From Micavibrio sp. UBA6139 (GTDB lineage: Bacteria; Pseudomonadota; Alphaproteobacteria; Micavibrionales; Micavibrionaceae): 43,864 bases of DNA. Under the pieces are notes generated by a model that was not told the DNA's origin, ran no database searches, and was given only the letters and a program-made list of their open reading frames with translations. The DNA lies in the NCBI GenBank assembly GCA_002423285.1, contig DIVF01000027.1:1-43864 (forward strand), read 5' to 3'. Positions 23,832 to 32,711 of this stretch are shown one piece after another. Made by a program: the position numbers and the translations under genes. The stretch's first letter is position 1. Every line of letters starts with the position of its first letter.

Positions 23832-24857
23832 ATGCGTTCCTTTTTACCTGAAAATCTCGATTTGAATGGCAAAGTACTGCTGGTTACTGGCGGTACAGGC
23901 TCTTTTGGTAAGAAATTCATCAAAGCCGTTTTTGACAAGTATGAGCCAGCAAAAGTTATTGTCTTTTCGCGTGATGAGCTGAAGCAATACGAAATGGCGC
24001 AGGAATTTCCGGATGCTAAATATCCGGCTATTCGTTTCTTTATTGGCGATGTTCGTGATCGTGATCGTTTGATCATGGCAATGCGCGGGGTTGATTACGT
24101 CATCCATGCGGCTGCTTTGAAGCATGTGCCGATTGCCGAATATAACCCGATGGAATGTATTCGTACCAATATTATGGGCGCAGAAAACGTCGTTCTGGCG
24201 TCGATCGCCGCAGGAGTTAAAAAAGTCGTGGCACTGTCCACGGATAAGGCTGCGAACCCAATTAACCTGTACGGGGCCAGTAAACTGGCATCGGATAAAG
24301 TCTTTGTTGCTGCGAATAATCTGAGCGGACGTAATGGCACACGTTTTTCTGTCGTCCGTTACGGCAATGTTGTTGGTTCGCGGGGTTCTGTTGTGCCGTT
24401 TTTTGAGCGTATGATCAGGGAGGGCGCAACAAGTCTGCCAATCACAGATGAGCGTATGACTCGTTTCTGGATCACGTTGGAGCAGGGCGTTAATTTTGTG
24501 CTGTCTTCGCTTGAGATGATGGATGGTGGTGAGATCTTTGTGCCGCGTATCCCCAGCATGAAGATGACTGATCTAGCCAAGGCCATGGCACCTGAACTGG
24601 GCTATCACGTTATTGGTATTCGCCCCGGTGAAAAACTGCACGAGGTAATGGTGCCCCATGATGATGGCCGCAATACCTTGCTGTATGAAGACCGCTATAT
24701 TATCGAGCCAAGTCTGTCCTTCTGGACCCGTGAGTCCTATCTGGCAAAAGGCGCGACAAGCGCACCAGAAGAATTCTATTATTCCAGTGATGGAAATGAT
24801 GAATGGCTTGATGCCGCGGGTTTGCATGAAATGTTGAGAATATCAAAGGCTGCTTAG
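23832..24857 (+). CDS. pseB: UDP-GlcNAc 4,6-dehydratase, inverting (PseB)
   Basis: First enzyme of pseudaminic-acid-type synthesis: converts UDP-GlcNAc to the 4-keto-6-deoxy sugar with inversion at C5, using NADP. The 341-residue protein has the Rossmann motif VTGGTGSFGKKF, the HAAALKHVP block of the PseB/CapD-like group, the STDKAANPINLYGASK stretch that carries the Y-x-x-x-K catalytic pair, and VVRYGNVVGSRGSV. The C-terminus contains RPGEKLHEVM, also typical. Length matches the soluble PseB type rather than the membrane-bound long dehydratases. It heads the operon; its stop lies two bases before the pseC start. No strong ribosome binding site is seen. Confidence 0.94.
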   Translation: MRSFLPENLDLNGKVLLVTGGTGSFGKKFIKAVFDKYEPAKVIVFSRDELKQYEMAQEFPDAKYPAIRFFIGDVRDRDRLIMAMRGVDYVIHAAALKHVPIAEYNPMECIRTNIMGAENVVLASIAAGVKKVVALSTDKAANPINLYGASKLASDKVFVAANNLSGRNGTRFSVVRYGNVVGSRGSVVPFFERMIREGATSLPITDERMTRFWITLEQGVNFVLSSLEMMDGGEIFVPRIPSMKMTDLAKAMAPELGYHVIGIRPGEKLHEVMVPHDDGRNTLLYEDRYIIEPSLSFWTRESYLAKGATSAPEEFYYSSDGNDEWLDAAGLHEMLRISKAA

Positions 24858-24859
24858 TC

Positions 24860-26065
24860 ATGGGATCCGCTGAGAAATTTCTGCCCTATGGGCGTCAGGT
24901 TATCGAGGATGATGACATTGAGGCGGTCACACGTGTTTTGCGTGGTGATTACCTGACTACAGGTCCGGCGGTTGGTGTATTTGAGGCGGATTTTGCCAAG
25001 GTTGCTGGCGCAAAGGAATCTATCGTATGCGGAAATGCAACGCAGGCACTGCATCTTGCCTGTATTGCCTTGGGGCTGGAAAGCGGTAAAACCGCAATTG
25101 TTCCGACTTTAACATTTTTGGCCACGGCCAATGCTGTTCGATATACCGGGGCTGATGTCATTTTTGCAGATGTTGATCTCCAGACCGGATTGATGACGCC
25201 GGAAACTTTTGAACAGGCTATTGTGCTGGCCAAACAACAAGGCGCAGCGCCAAAGGTTGTTTTGCCCGTTCATTTGGCCGGTCAGACGGTTGATCAAGAA
25301 GCCATCCAAAATATTGCGCGTCGTGAAAACATCACTGTCCTGACAGATAGCTGTCATGCCTTGTCTTCAACCTATAAAGGGGTTTTGGCGGGGGCATGCC
25401 GTTATGAAGATCTGGCGGTCTTTTCATTCCACCCTGTAAAAACAATCGCCATGGGCGAGGGTGGGGCGATTACAACGAATGATTCCGCACTTGCCGCACG
25501 GCTGCGTTTATTGCGCGGGCACGGGATGATCCATCGTGCGGAACAACCATTTGATCCTGCGCTGGGCCTGGACGAAAATGGTGCGCCAAACCCGTGGTTC
25601 TATGAAATGCGGGAACTTGGCTATAATTACCGCGAAAGTGATATTCACTGCGCGCTTGGTTCATCGCAATTGAAAAAGCTGGACCGGTTTATTCAGCGCC
25701 GCCGCGAATTGGCATTGCTGTATGATGAACAGCTTGCGCCATTGGCACCTTATGTTCTGCCGCCGCTGCGCGTGCCAGATTGTGTGCCGGGTTGGCATTT
25801 ATATGCTGTACGAATTGATTTTGAAAAGGCCGGATGTTCCCGGGCCTCACTGATGAACGTATTGAAAGCCCAGAATATCGGTTCGCAGGTCCACTACATT
25901 CCTGTTCACCGCCAGCCTTATTACCGTGAACTCTACGGCGATTTGAATTTACCGGGCGCGGATCATTATTACGAACATACTTTGTCCTTGCCGTTATTCC
26001 CGTCAATGACGAATGAAGATGTTTGCTTTATTGTTGATGCGCTTCGTTCTGCTATCGGTGCATAG
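24860..26065 (+). CDS. pseC: PLP-dependent aminotransferase PseC
   Basis: Second pathway enzyme: transaminates the PseB product at C4, giving UDP-4-amino-4,6-dideoxy-beta-L-AltNAc. The 401-residue protein belongs to the DegT/DnrJ/EryC1 family. It shows PYGRQVIEDDDIEAV and GDYLTTGPAV at the start (the latter typical of PseC), CGNATQALHLACIALGL, and the PLP lysine in FSFHPVKTIAMGEGGAI near residue 193. The C-terminus has the usual QVHYIPVHRQPYYRELYG. It is immediately downstream of pseB and four bases before the next gene. Confidence 0.94.
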   Translation: MGSAEKFLPYGRQVIEDDDIEAVTRVLRGDYLTTGPAVGVFEADFAKVAGAKESIVCGNATQALHLACIALGLESGKTAIVPTLTFLATANAVRYTGADVIFADVDLQTGLMTPETFEQAIVLAKQQGAAPKVVLPVHLAGQTVDQEAIQNIARRENITVLTDSCHALSSTYKGVLAGACRYEDLAVFSFHPVKTIAMGEGGAITTNDSALAARLRLLRGHGMIHRAEQPFDPALGLDENGAPNPWFYEMRELGYNYRESDIHCALGSSQLKKLDRFIQRRRELALLYDEQLAPLAPYVLPPLRVPDCVPGWHLYAVRIDFEKAGCSRASLMNVLKAQNIGSQVHYIPVHRQPYYRELYGDLNLPGADHYYEHTLSLPLFPSMTNEDVCFIVDALRSAIGA

Positions 26066-26068
26066 ATC

Positions 26069-27028
26069 ATGAAAATTGGCATTATCGGTTTAGGGTCGAT
26101 TGGTTTACGGCATGCCCGCAATGCAAAAGCGCTTGGTGCCGATGTTATTGCCTTTGATCCGGATGCGGATCGTCGCTCGCTGCTGCAATCAATTGGCGCG
26201 GAAGTAACAGATCAGGAAGGCCAAGTTTTTGATACGGCGGATGCCGTTATTATCTGCTCCCCCAATAAATATCACCTTGATCATTTGCGCCGTGCGGTGG
26301 CTGCGGGGTGCCATGCGTTGGTTGAAAAGCCGTTGTCGCACACCATGGACGGAATTTATGATGTTCTGGATGATGCACGCGCGAAGAAACTGATTATTGG
26401 TGTTGCCATGAATTTGCGCTTTCATCCAGTATCACAGGCCGTCAAAACGATCCTTGATGGTGCAGAATTTGGTGCGCCTTTATGGGCCAGATTTTCAATG
26501 TCATCTTATTTGCCTGATTGGCGGCCACATCAGGACTACAGAAAAGGCTACACCGCCGATATCGCAACGGGCGGTGTATTGCTTGATGTCATTCATGAAC
26601 CTGATCTTGCGCAGTTTTTACTGGGTCCGGCGGAAGTTGTGACTGCCAGCGCCTATAATACCGGTCTTTTGGATATCCCCACTGAAGATTGCGCGGATAT
26701 TGTATTGAGCCACGGTAAGATGCGATCCTCCGTTCATATGGATTATGTCAGCCAGTACAAGCGCCGTTTCTTTGAAATTCAATGCGCCAATGCGTTTTTA
26801 CATGGTGATCTGAACGGCAGAACATTGAAGGTTTTTGAAAATTCCGGCGCATTGATCCGCGATGAGCAATTTGCTGGGGCCTATGATGATGATTACATTC
26901 AGGAAATGAAAAATTTCATGGATGCCGTTGCAGGAAATGCAGAGTACAAATGCCCGGCTGATAAGGCCTGTGGTGTTTTAGAAGGAATTATGACCGCCCG
27001 TAAAATTGCGGGTTTAGCAGGAGCCTGA
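26069..27028 (+). CDS. Gfo/Idh/MocA-family sugar oxidoreductase
   Basis: A 319-residue NAD(P)-dependent oxidoreductase. The N-terminal Rossmann domain opens with IGIIGLGSIGLRHARN and the nicotinamide-binding EKP motif appears as LVEKPLSH near residue 93; the second domain has GGVLLDVIHEPDL, with the histidine typical of the catalytic site, and ends with the CGVLEGIMTARKIA helix. Such enzymes oxidise or epimerise sugar or cyclitol hydroxyls. Not part of the standard six-step pseudaminic pathway. Its position between pseC and the cytidylyltransferase-aminotransferase fusion, with one-base overlap to the latter, suggests it creates a ketone that the fused aminotransferase then aminates. The substrate is unknown. 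Confidence 0.85.
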   Translation: MKIGIIGLGSIGLRHARNAKALGADVIAFDPDADRRSLLQSIGAEVTDQEGQVFDTADAVIICSPNKYHLDHLRRAVAAGCHALVEKPLSHTMDGIYDVLDDARAKKLIIGVAMNLRFHPVSQAVKTILDGAEFGAPLWARFSMSSYLPDWRPHQDYRKGYTADIATGGVLLDVIHEPDLAQFLLGPAEVVTASAYNTGLLDIPTEDCADIVLSHGKMRSSVHMDYVSQYKRRFFEIQCANAFLHGDLNGRTLKVFENSGALIRDEQFAGAYDDDYIQEMKNFMDAVAGNAEYKCPADKACGVLEGIMTARKIAGLAGA

Positions 27029-29088
27029 TGATGAAAGTTGTTGCCCTAATCCAAGCCCGTTTTGATTCCACACGGCTGCCCGGCAAGGTCATGATGGATC
27101 TGGCAGGAAAGCCTGTTTTGCAATGGGTGGTGGATGCAGCAACAGCTATTCCCGGTGTTCATGAGGTTGTTGTTGCGACATCGGATGAAAAAAACGATGA
27201 TCCTATCGCGCAGTTTTGTGACGATCACAAATATTCTGTCTTCCGTGGCAGCAAAAACGATGTTTTGACCCGCATGGCGGGTGCCGCACGGGCACACAAG
27301 GCCGATGTTGTATTGCGTATTACCGCCGATTGCCCGTTTTTAGACCCTGCGATTTGCGGTACCTTGCTGCGCATGTTGCTGCGTGGGGAGCAAGACTATG
27401 TCAGCAATTGCGACATCGCCAGCTGGCCAGATGGTCTTGATTGCGAAGTAATGACGGCTGCGGCGCTTTATGCAGCCGAGAAAGATGCTGCTTTGCCGTC
27501 GGAGCGTGAACACGTCACACCTTATATCCGCTCACGCGAGCATGTTTTTGCCTGTCAGTTCCTGCGCGCACCAATGGTGGGGCTACAGGATGAGCGTTGG
27601 ACATTGGATGACCCGCAGGATTATGAATTTTTATCACGTGTTGCGAAGGCTTTGCAGGATTCCGGCTTGTCTGGTATTCCAAACTACACGCATATCTTGG
27701 CTTTGCTTGATTCCAATCCTGCCTTGGCTAAACGTAAGGATCAGGCCGAACGTAATGAGGGATTTACGAAATCTATCGCGCTTGAGGATTATAAATCAAA
27801 CGGATACAAAAATTCTGATGCGTTGCTGGAGCGTGCGGAGAAGTATATTCCGCTAGGGGCTCAAACTTTCTCAAAAAGCAAAATCCAGTTCCCGCAAAAG
27901 GCTGCGCCGTTATTCCTGACTCATGGACGGGGCGGGGTTTCATGGGATGTTGATGGCAACCGTTATGTTGATCTTGTTTCCGGCCTGTTGCCGAATGTTT
28001 TGGGTTATTGCGACCCGGATGTCGATGCGGCCATATCAAACCAATTGAACCGCGGTATTTCGTTTTCATTGTCCACGGCCCTTGAAGCAGAGCTTGCCGA
28101 ACGTCTTCGTGAAATTGTTCCTTGTGCGGAAATGGTGCGTTTCGGGAAAAATGGCACGGATGCAACCTCCGCCGCAATTCGCTTGGCGCGGGCCTATACG
28201 GGGCGCGATCATGTTGTCGTCATGGGCTATCACGGCTGGCAAGATTGGTATATCGGCTCAACCACCCGTTTTCTGGGTGTGCCCGATGCAGTTCGTCAAT
28301 TGACACATAAGGCCGTGTTCAATGATTTGGACTCGCTGAAGACCGTTTTTGAAAACAATAGAGGCAATATCGCGGCGGTTATTCTTGAAGTCGTTGGCGT
28401 TGATGCTCCAAAGGATGGCTATCTTCAGGCCGTACAGGAAATGTGCCGTAAGAACGGTGCTGTTCTTGTATTCGATGAAATCATTTCCGGTTTCCGCGTT
28501 CATGAAGGCGGAGCACAGGCCTATTACGGTGTAACGCCAGATCTGGCGACCTTTGGTAAGGCTATGGGCAATGGCATGCCAATTTCTGCGATTGCCGGGC
28601 GTACGGACATCCTGAAAAAAATGGAAGATATTTTCTTCTCAGGAACTTTTGGCGGTGAAGCTCTGTCACTTGCGGCATCCATTGCGACGATTGATAAGAT
28701 CCGCAGTAAGGATGTTATCAAGCAATTATGGAGCACGGGCGAAAAAATGGCGAATGTCGCCGCCCAGAAGATTGAGAAGTACGGTCTTCAAGATGTCCTG
28801 TCATTGAAGGGCCTTGCACCGTGGAAAATTCTTTCTTTCCGTGATCGCTCTTCAGCCTCTGCGGCTGCCATTAAAACTCGGTTCCTGATCGAGTTCATGC
28901 GTAATGGCGTTTTGCTGGCGGCTAGTCACAACGTTTCTTATGCCCATAACGATGCCGATATTGCTGTTCTTGAACGGGCCTATGATGTGACGTTGGAAAA
29001 GATTGCCAATCAGTTGGCTGATGGTAGTTTAGAAAAAAATCTGGATGTTCCTGTTTTAAAACCTGTCTTTACCGTACGGAGCACCTAA
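27028..29088 (+). CDS. cytidylyltransferase-class III aminotransferase fusion
   Basis: A 686-residue two-domain enzyme. Residues 1-~235 are a SpsF/COG1861-type cytidylyltransferase: VVALIQARFDSTRLPGKVM, then ITADCPFLDP and ERWTLDDPQDYEFL; it would activate the nonulosonic acid with CMP (the PseF step). After a short linker, ~250-686 form a class III PLP aminotransferase most like glutamate-1-semialdehyde aminomutase: VSGLLPNVLGYCDPDVDAA, FGKNGTDATSAAIRLAR, the aspartate in VFDEIISGFR and the PLP lysine in TFGKAMGNGMP near residue 511. All key residues are present in both halves. Start ATG overlaps the preceding stop by one base (TGATG). The fusion suggests that amination and CMP activation act on successive intermediates of the same sugar. 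Confidence 0.9.
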   Translation: MMKVVALIQARFDSTRLPGKVMMDLAGKPVLQWVVDAATAIPGVHEVVVATSDEKNDDPIAQFCDDHKYSVFRGSKNDVLTRMAGAARAHKADVVLRITADCPFLDPAICGTLLRMLLRGEQDYVSNCDIASWPDGLDCEVMTAAALYAAEKDAALPSEREHVTPYIRSREHVFACQFLRAPMVGLQDERWTLDDPQDYEFLSRVAKALQDSGLSGIPNYTHILALLDSNPALAKRKDQAERNEGFTKSIALEDYKSNGYKNSDALLERAEKYIPLGAQTFSKSKIQFPQKAAPLFLTHGRGGVSWDVDGNRYVDLVSGLLPNVLGYCDPDVDAAISNQLNRGISFSLSTALEAELAERLREIVPCAEMVRFGKNGTDATSAAIRLARAYTGRDHVVVMGYHGWQDWYIGSTTRFLGVPDAVRQLTHKAVFNDLDSLKTVFENNRGNIAAVILEVVGVDAPKDGYLQAVQEMCRKNGAVLVFDEIISGFRVHEGGAQAYYGVTPDLATFGKAMGNGMPISAIAGRTDILKKMEDIFFSGTFGGEALSLAASIATIDKIRSKDVIKQLWSTGEKMANVAAQKIEKYGLQDVLSLKGLAPWKILSFRDRSSASAAAIKTRFLIEFMRNGVLLAASHNVSYAHNDADIAVLERAYDVTLEKIANQLADGSLEKNLDVPVLKPVFTVRST

Positions 29089-30533
29089 TGAAACGGCCTT
29101 CTGCCATTTTTCGTTGCGATGCATCGCATGAAATCGGCAGCGGCCATGTCATGCGCTGTCTGACGATTGCCAATTATCTGCGCGATTGTGGATGGGAATG
29201 CGCGTTCTCGGCTTGTGATGGCGCCACGCAGGCTGTCCCGTTTCTTCTACAGTCAGGCTTTGAAATCATTGGCCCGGAAGTGCGCCGTTCATCTGAGATT
29301 GTCTTCATTGATAATTACGCGATGTCCTATGAACAGGATCATTCTTACCGGGGACATGCTGGTAAAATTATTGTCCTCGATGATCTGGCCGATCGTACGC
29401 ACGATTGCGATGTTTTATTAGACCAGACTTTTTCTAGAAATTCAGATGATTATAAAAGCTTGGTTCCAGAGTCTTCTGTCATTCTTACGGGATCGGATTA
29501 TGCGTTATTACGTCCGCAATTTCTGGAATATCGGGATTCCTCTCTAAAACGCCGTGCTGCGTTTTCTGGAAAAATTGAACGTGTACTGATTAGTCTCGGG
29601 GGGACAGATCCCCATAATGTAATGTCCATTGTTCTTGATGGATTACAGGGTTCTACCATTTCAATTGATGCCGTCATCGGTGCTGGCTGTCCGCATTTGC
29701 CGCAAGTGATGCAAAAAATAAGTGCCATGGCAGATCAGGGCGTAAAGATTCAAGCGCATCAAAATGTTTCAAACATGGCCGAATTGATGGGCCGAGCCGA
29801 TATTGCCATTGGCGCGGGCGGAACAACCAGTTGGGAGCGCTGCTGTCTGGGCCTTCCTACAGTTATGATTGAGCTGGCTGAAAACCAACATGACATTGCT
29901 ACTGCCTTGTCAAAAGATGGATGCGTTCTAAATCTTGGTTGGTATGCGGATATTACGCCAGACATGATCCGGCAGACCGTTATTGGTTTGCAAAATGATC
30001 CAGCCCGCGTTGTAAAAATGACGAAGCATGCCTTGGCTATCTGCGATGGGCGGGGGATGGACCGTCTTGCTCCATTCTGTATTGCACAAGATGATGGTAT
30101 TCAATTGGTTCTGATGTCGGAAAGCGACATGCGGATTTTACATGATTGGCAATCATTCCCGGCAACACGCAAATATGCGCGGAACCCGGAAGTTCCATCA
30201 TGGGATGATCATGTGCTGTGGTTTAAGCGTACCCTTAACAATCCCGACAGTTTTTTGTATAAAATCACGAAAGATGGAATTGCGGCAGGAATGCTCCGTT
30301 TAGACCGCCGTGCATCTGATACACGCGAATTTGAAGTTTCCATACTGATTGCTCCGGACTTCTATGGCCGAGGTATTGCATCAGTAGCCCTTGATTTTAT
30401 TAGAAAACTTGACCCTGTGGCGACTTTTATGGCAGAAGTCCATGTGGAAAATGAGGCTTCACGGCGTCTGTTCCTGAAGGCAGGATTTACGCCAGTCAAT
30501 GAAACATGGTTCGAGCAGAAGAGAGCAGTATAG
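29088..30533 (+). CDS. pseG: PseG hydrolase fused to PseH-like acetyltransferase
   Basis: A 481-residue fusion. Residues 1-~335 are PseG, which cleaves UDP from 2,4-diacetamido-2,4,6-trideoxy-beta-L-altrose: FRCDASHEIGSGHVMRCL with the catalytic His20, VLDDLADRTHDCDVLLDQ, and IGAGGTTSWERCCLGLP. The remaining ~145 residues are a GNAT domain (SESDMRILHDW, then YGRGIASVALDFI acetyl-CoA loop and ENEASRRLFLKAGF), fitting PseH, which N-acetylates the C4 amino group just before PseG acts. So two consecutive pathway steps are on one chain, in reverse order. It overlaps the preceding gene by one base (TAATG) and abuts PseI directly. Confidence 0.92.
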   Translation: MKRPSAIFRCDASHEIGSGHVMRCLTIANYLRDCGWECAFSACDGATQAVPFLLQSGFEIIGPEVRRSSEIVFIDNYAMSYEQDHSYRGHAGKIIVLDDLADRTHDCDVLLDQTFSRNSDDYKSLVPESSVILTGSDYALLRPQFLEYRDSSLKRRAAFSGKIERVLISLGGTDPHNVMSIVLDGLQGSTISIDAVIGAGCPHLPQVMQKISAMADQGVKIQAHQNVSNMAELMGRADIAIGAGGTTSWERCCLGLPTVMIELAENQHDIATALSKDGCVLNLGWYADITPDMIRQTVIGLQNDPARVVKMTKHALAICDGRGMDRLAPFCIAQDDGIQLVLMSESDMRILHDWQSFPATRKYARNPEVPSWDDHVLWFKRTLNNPDSFLYKITKDGIAAGMLRLDRRASDTREFEVSILIAPDFYGRGIASVALDFIRKLDPVATFMAEVHVENEASRRLFLKAGFTPVNETWFEQKRAV

Positions 30534-31715
30534 ATGAAGCGCACATTTACGATTGCAGACAGAGAAATTGCCGAAGACAAACCCACCTATATCATTGCGG
30601 AAGTTTCCTGTAATCATGAGGGTGACTTTGATGAAGCGCGCAAGATTATTGAAGCTGCCGCTGCTGCCGGTGCTGACGCGGTGAAGCTGCAAACTTATAC
30701 AGCGGACACAATCAGCCGTAATTTTGGAACACGACCCAAGGGGACCATCTGGGAATCCCTGGATCTTTATAAGTTGTATGACAAGGCCCATACGCCATGG
30801 AACTGGACAAAGGACTTAATGTCGGTTGCCAAGGATAATGGCGTTCATTTCTTTTCCTCGCCATTTGATGAAACGGCCGTTGATTTTCTGGTTGATGCGG
30901 GTGTTCCTGTATTAAAGGTCGCCAGTTTTGAAGTGGTTGATACAAAACTGCTGGAACATATGGCCCAGACAGGCCTGCCCATTATCATGTCAAACGGTAT
31001 GACAGATTTCCTTGAGATGGATGAATCTGTAAGGGTTCTGCGTGACCACGGTGCGAAGGATCTTGCATTGCTTCATTGTAACAGCGGATACCCGGCAGCC
31101 TTTAGTGAAGCCAATTTGAAAACGATCCCTGTGATTGCGGATATGTTTGATGTTGTTGCTGGATTGTCTGACCATACCCTATTTGCGGATACTGAAAATT
31201 ATGCCGATCCATTGGCGCATGTAACGCCGGTTGAGGCGGTGAAATTTGGCGCACGCATTATTGAGCTGCATTTAATGCTGGACCGCGCCCATGCCCGCAG
31301 CCTTTTTGATAAAAAAGAAGGTGGTTATGACTGGCCGTTCTCGCGCGAACCGCAAGAGCTGAAAAAAATGATTGATATGATCCGCCGCTATGAAAAGACC
31401 GGCGAGATTGATTATGAGACAGAGGCCGAACGTAACGCTGCTGCTGCGACCCATGGTCGGGTTTGCTTTGAACCAACAGCCAAAGAAATGAACAGCCGTA
31501 ATATTCGTCCATCGCTATGGGTTGTTGAGGATATTAAGCAAGGTGAGGTGTTTGATTTCGCTGCCAAAACACGAAAAGGTAATTTCGATTCAATTCGTCC
31601 TGCCGGAGGTATGCATATACGCTTTACTGATTTTGTTCAGGGGCGTCAGGCAACGCGCGATATCAAGGCAGGGGAGCCGCTCAGCTGGGATATGGTTTCT
31701 AGCGTGGGCGATTAG
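30534..31715 (+). CDS. pseI: pseudaminic acid synthase (PseI/NeuB family)
   Basis: Condenses the free 2,4-diacetamido sugar with phosphoenolpyruvate to make the nine-carbon acid. The 393-residue protein has the NeuB barrel with YIIAEVSCNHEGDF at the start, AGADAVKLQTYTADT, FFSSPFDETAVDFL, VLKVASFEV, and GLSDHT, plus a C-terminal antifreeze-like SAF domain (from ~310: NSRNIRPSLWVVEDIKQGE ... AGEPLSWDM). The length is slightly longer than typical synthases because of an extra segment around residues 215-235. It starts with no gap after the PseG fusion. PseI versus LegI is inferred from the PseB/PseC partners. Confidence 0.92.
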   Translation: MKRTFTIADREIAEDKPTYIIAEVSCNHEGDFDEARKIIEAAAAAGADAVKLQTYTADTISRNFGTRPKGTIWESLDLYKLYDKAHTPWNWTKDLMSVAKDNGVHFFSSPFDETAVDFLVDAGVPVLKVASFEVVDTKLLEHMAQTGLPIIMSNGMTDFLEMDESVRVLRDHGAKDLALLHCNSGYPAAFSEANLKTIPVIADMFDVVAGLSDHTLFADTENYADPLAHVTPVEAVKFGARIIELHLMLDRAHARSLFDKKEGGYDWPFSREPQELKKMIDMIRRYEKTGEIDYETEAERNAAAATHGRVCFEPTAKEMNSRNIRPSLWVVEDIKQGEVFDFAAKTRKGNFDSIRPAGGMHIRFTDFVQGRQATRDIKAGEPLSWDMVSSVGD

Positions 31716-31727
31716 AGAGGTATTCTG

Positions 31728-32711
31728 TTGGAGGTTATATTCTACGCAGACAACAAGGATCAGTTTCTTTCTTTATTGAACGAAACAAGCTTTGTTGCGC
31801 CAACACCAGACCAGCTTTATCTACGGTCTGAATATAACCGTCATTATTTTAGCGATAAGTTTAAGGACTCATCTTTTATCTTTCTTGAAAAGGGAAAAGT
31901 TAAAAGTGTTGTTCCGTGTCATATCATTAATGATGTGCTTTGCATGGATGGTTCGGGTATCAAGCCTTATTATGAGCAAGAAGATAAGCGTGTTATTAAG
32001 GCGATTTATGAAACGCTTTTATTGATAGCGTCGAAAAATTCTATTCCCACGATGCTGATCCGCGATAATGAGATGCAGCGTGAACTTGGAATATGGGGAG
32101 CAGAGGCTTATAAAAATGGCGCATTCCCGAAATCACTCTTAAAGGCTGAAATCGATTTATCCCTATCTGATGAAAAAATCCATCGAGGCGTGAGAGATAG
32201 CTATCGTTCATTGATTAACCAGGCGAAGCGTGAACTCGATATTTGTGTGATTGATTCAAACTCAGTGAGCAGGGAAATATTTGAAAACTTCCAAAAATTC
32301 CATGTTGATATTTCTGGGCGCGAAACACGCAGCCAGGAAAGTTGGGATATTTTGTATCAAATGATAAAGGGCGGGTGTGCGGAGCTTTTGGTTGCGTATC
32401 TGGAGCCCTATGGACTTGTATCATGCTCTTTGTTCACAGATTATGCTGATACAACAACGTATGCTGTGGCTGTTTATAACCGTGATCTGTTTGATAAGCC
32501 TTTGGCACATGGACTTGTCTATGAATCCATATTTCGGGCTAAAAAAAGAAATAAAAAGACTTTTTACCTAGGTTTGTTGCCTCATGCCTCAGAAGTATCC
32601 GCAAAAGAATTTTCTATTTCTCAGTTCAAAAAAGGGTTTTGCGACCGACCGTCGCATTGCATTGAATGGTCTGTGAATTTCCGGCCAAAACAGAATAGCG
32701 GTAGTTCATGA
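31728..32711 (+). CDS. FemAB/GNAT-like transferase
   Basis: A 327-residue cytosolic protein without membrane segments. It resembles the FemAB-like acyltransferase fold (two GNAT-like halves): a fairly basic middle with RDSYRSLINQAKREL (conserved in these proteins), then FENFQKFHVDISGRETRS and HGLVYESIFRAKKRNKKTFYLG. FemAB-like enzymes transfer an amino acyl or acyl group to a sugar or peptide amine. The start is TTG at 31728, seven bases after GAGAGG; no nearer ATG exists. It is embedded between pseI and the 2-epimerase gene, overlapping the latter by four bases, so a role in decorating the nonulosonate's amino groups is likely but unproven. Confidence 0.68.
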   Translation: MEVIFYADNKDQFLSLLNETSFVAPTPDQLYLRSEYNRHYFSDKFKDSSFIFLEKGKVKSVVPCHIINDVLCMDGSGIKPYYEQEDKRVIKAIYETLLLIASKNSIPTMLIRDNEMQRELGIWGAEAYKNGAFPKSLLKAEIDLSLSDEKIHRGVRDSYRSLINQAKRELDICVIDSNSVSREIFENFQKFHVDISGRETRSQESWDILYQMIKGGCAELLVAYLEPYGLVSCSLFTDYADTTTYAVAVYNRDLFDKPLAHGLVYESIFRAKKRNKKTFYLGLLPHASEVSAKEFSISQFKKGFCDRPSHCIEWSVNFRPKQNSGSS

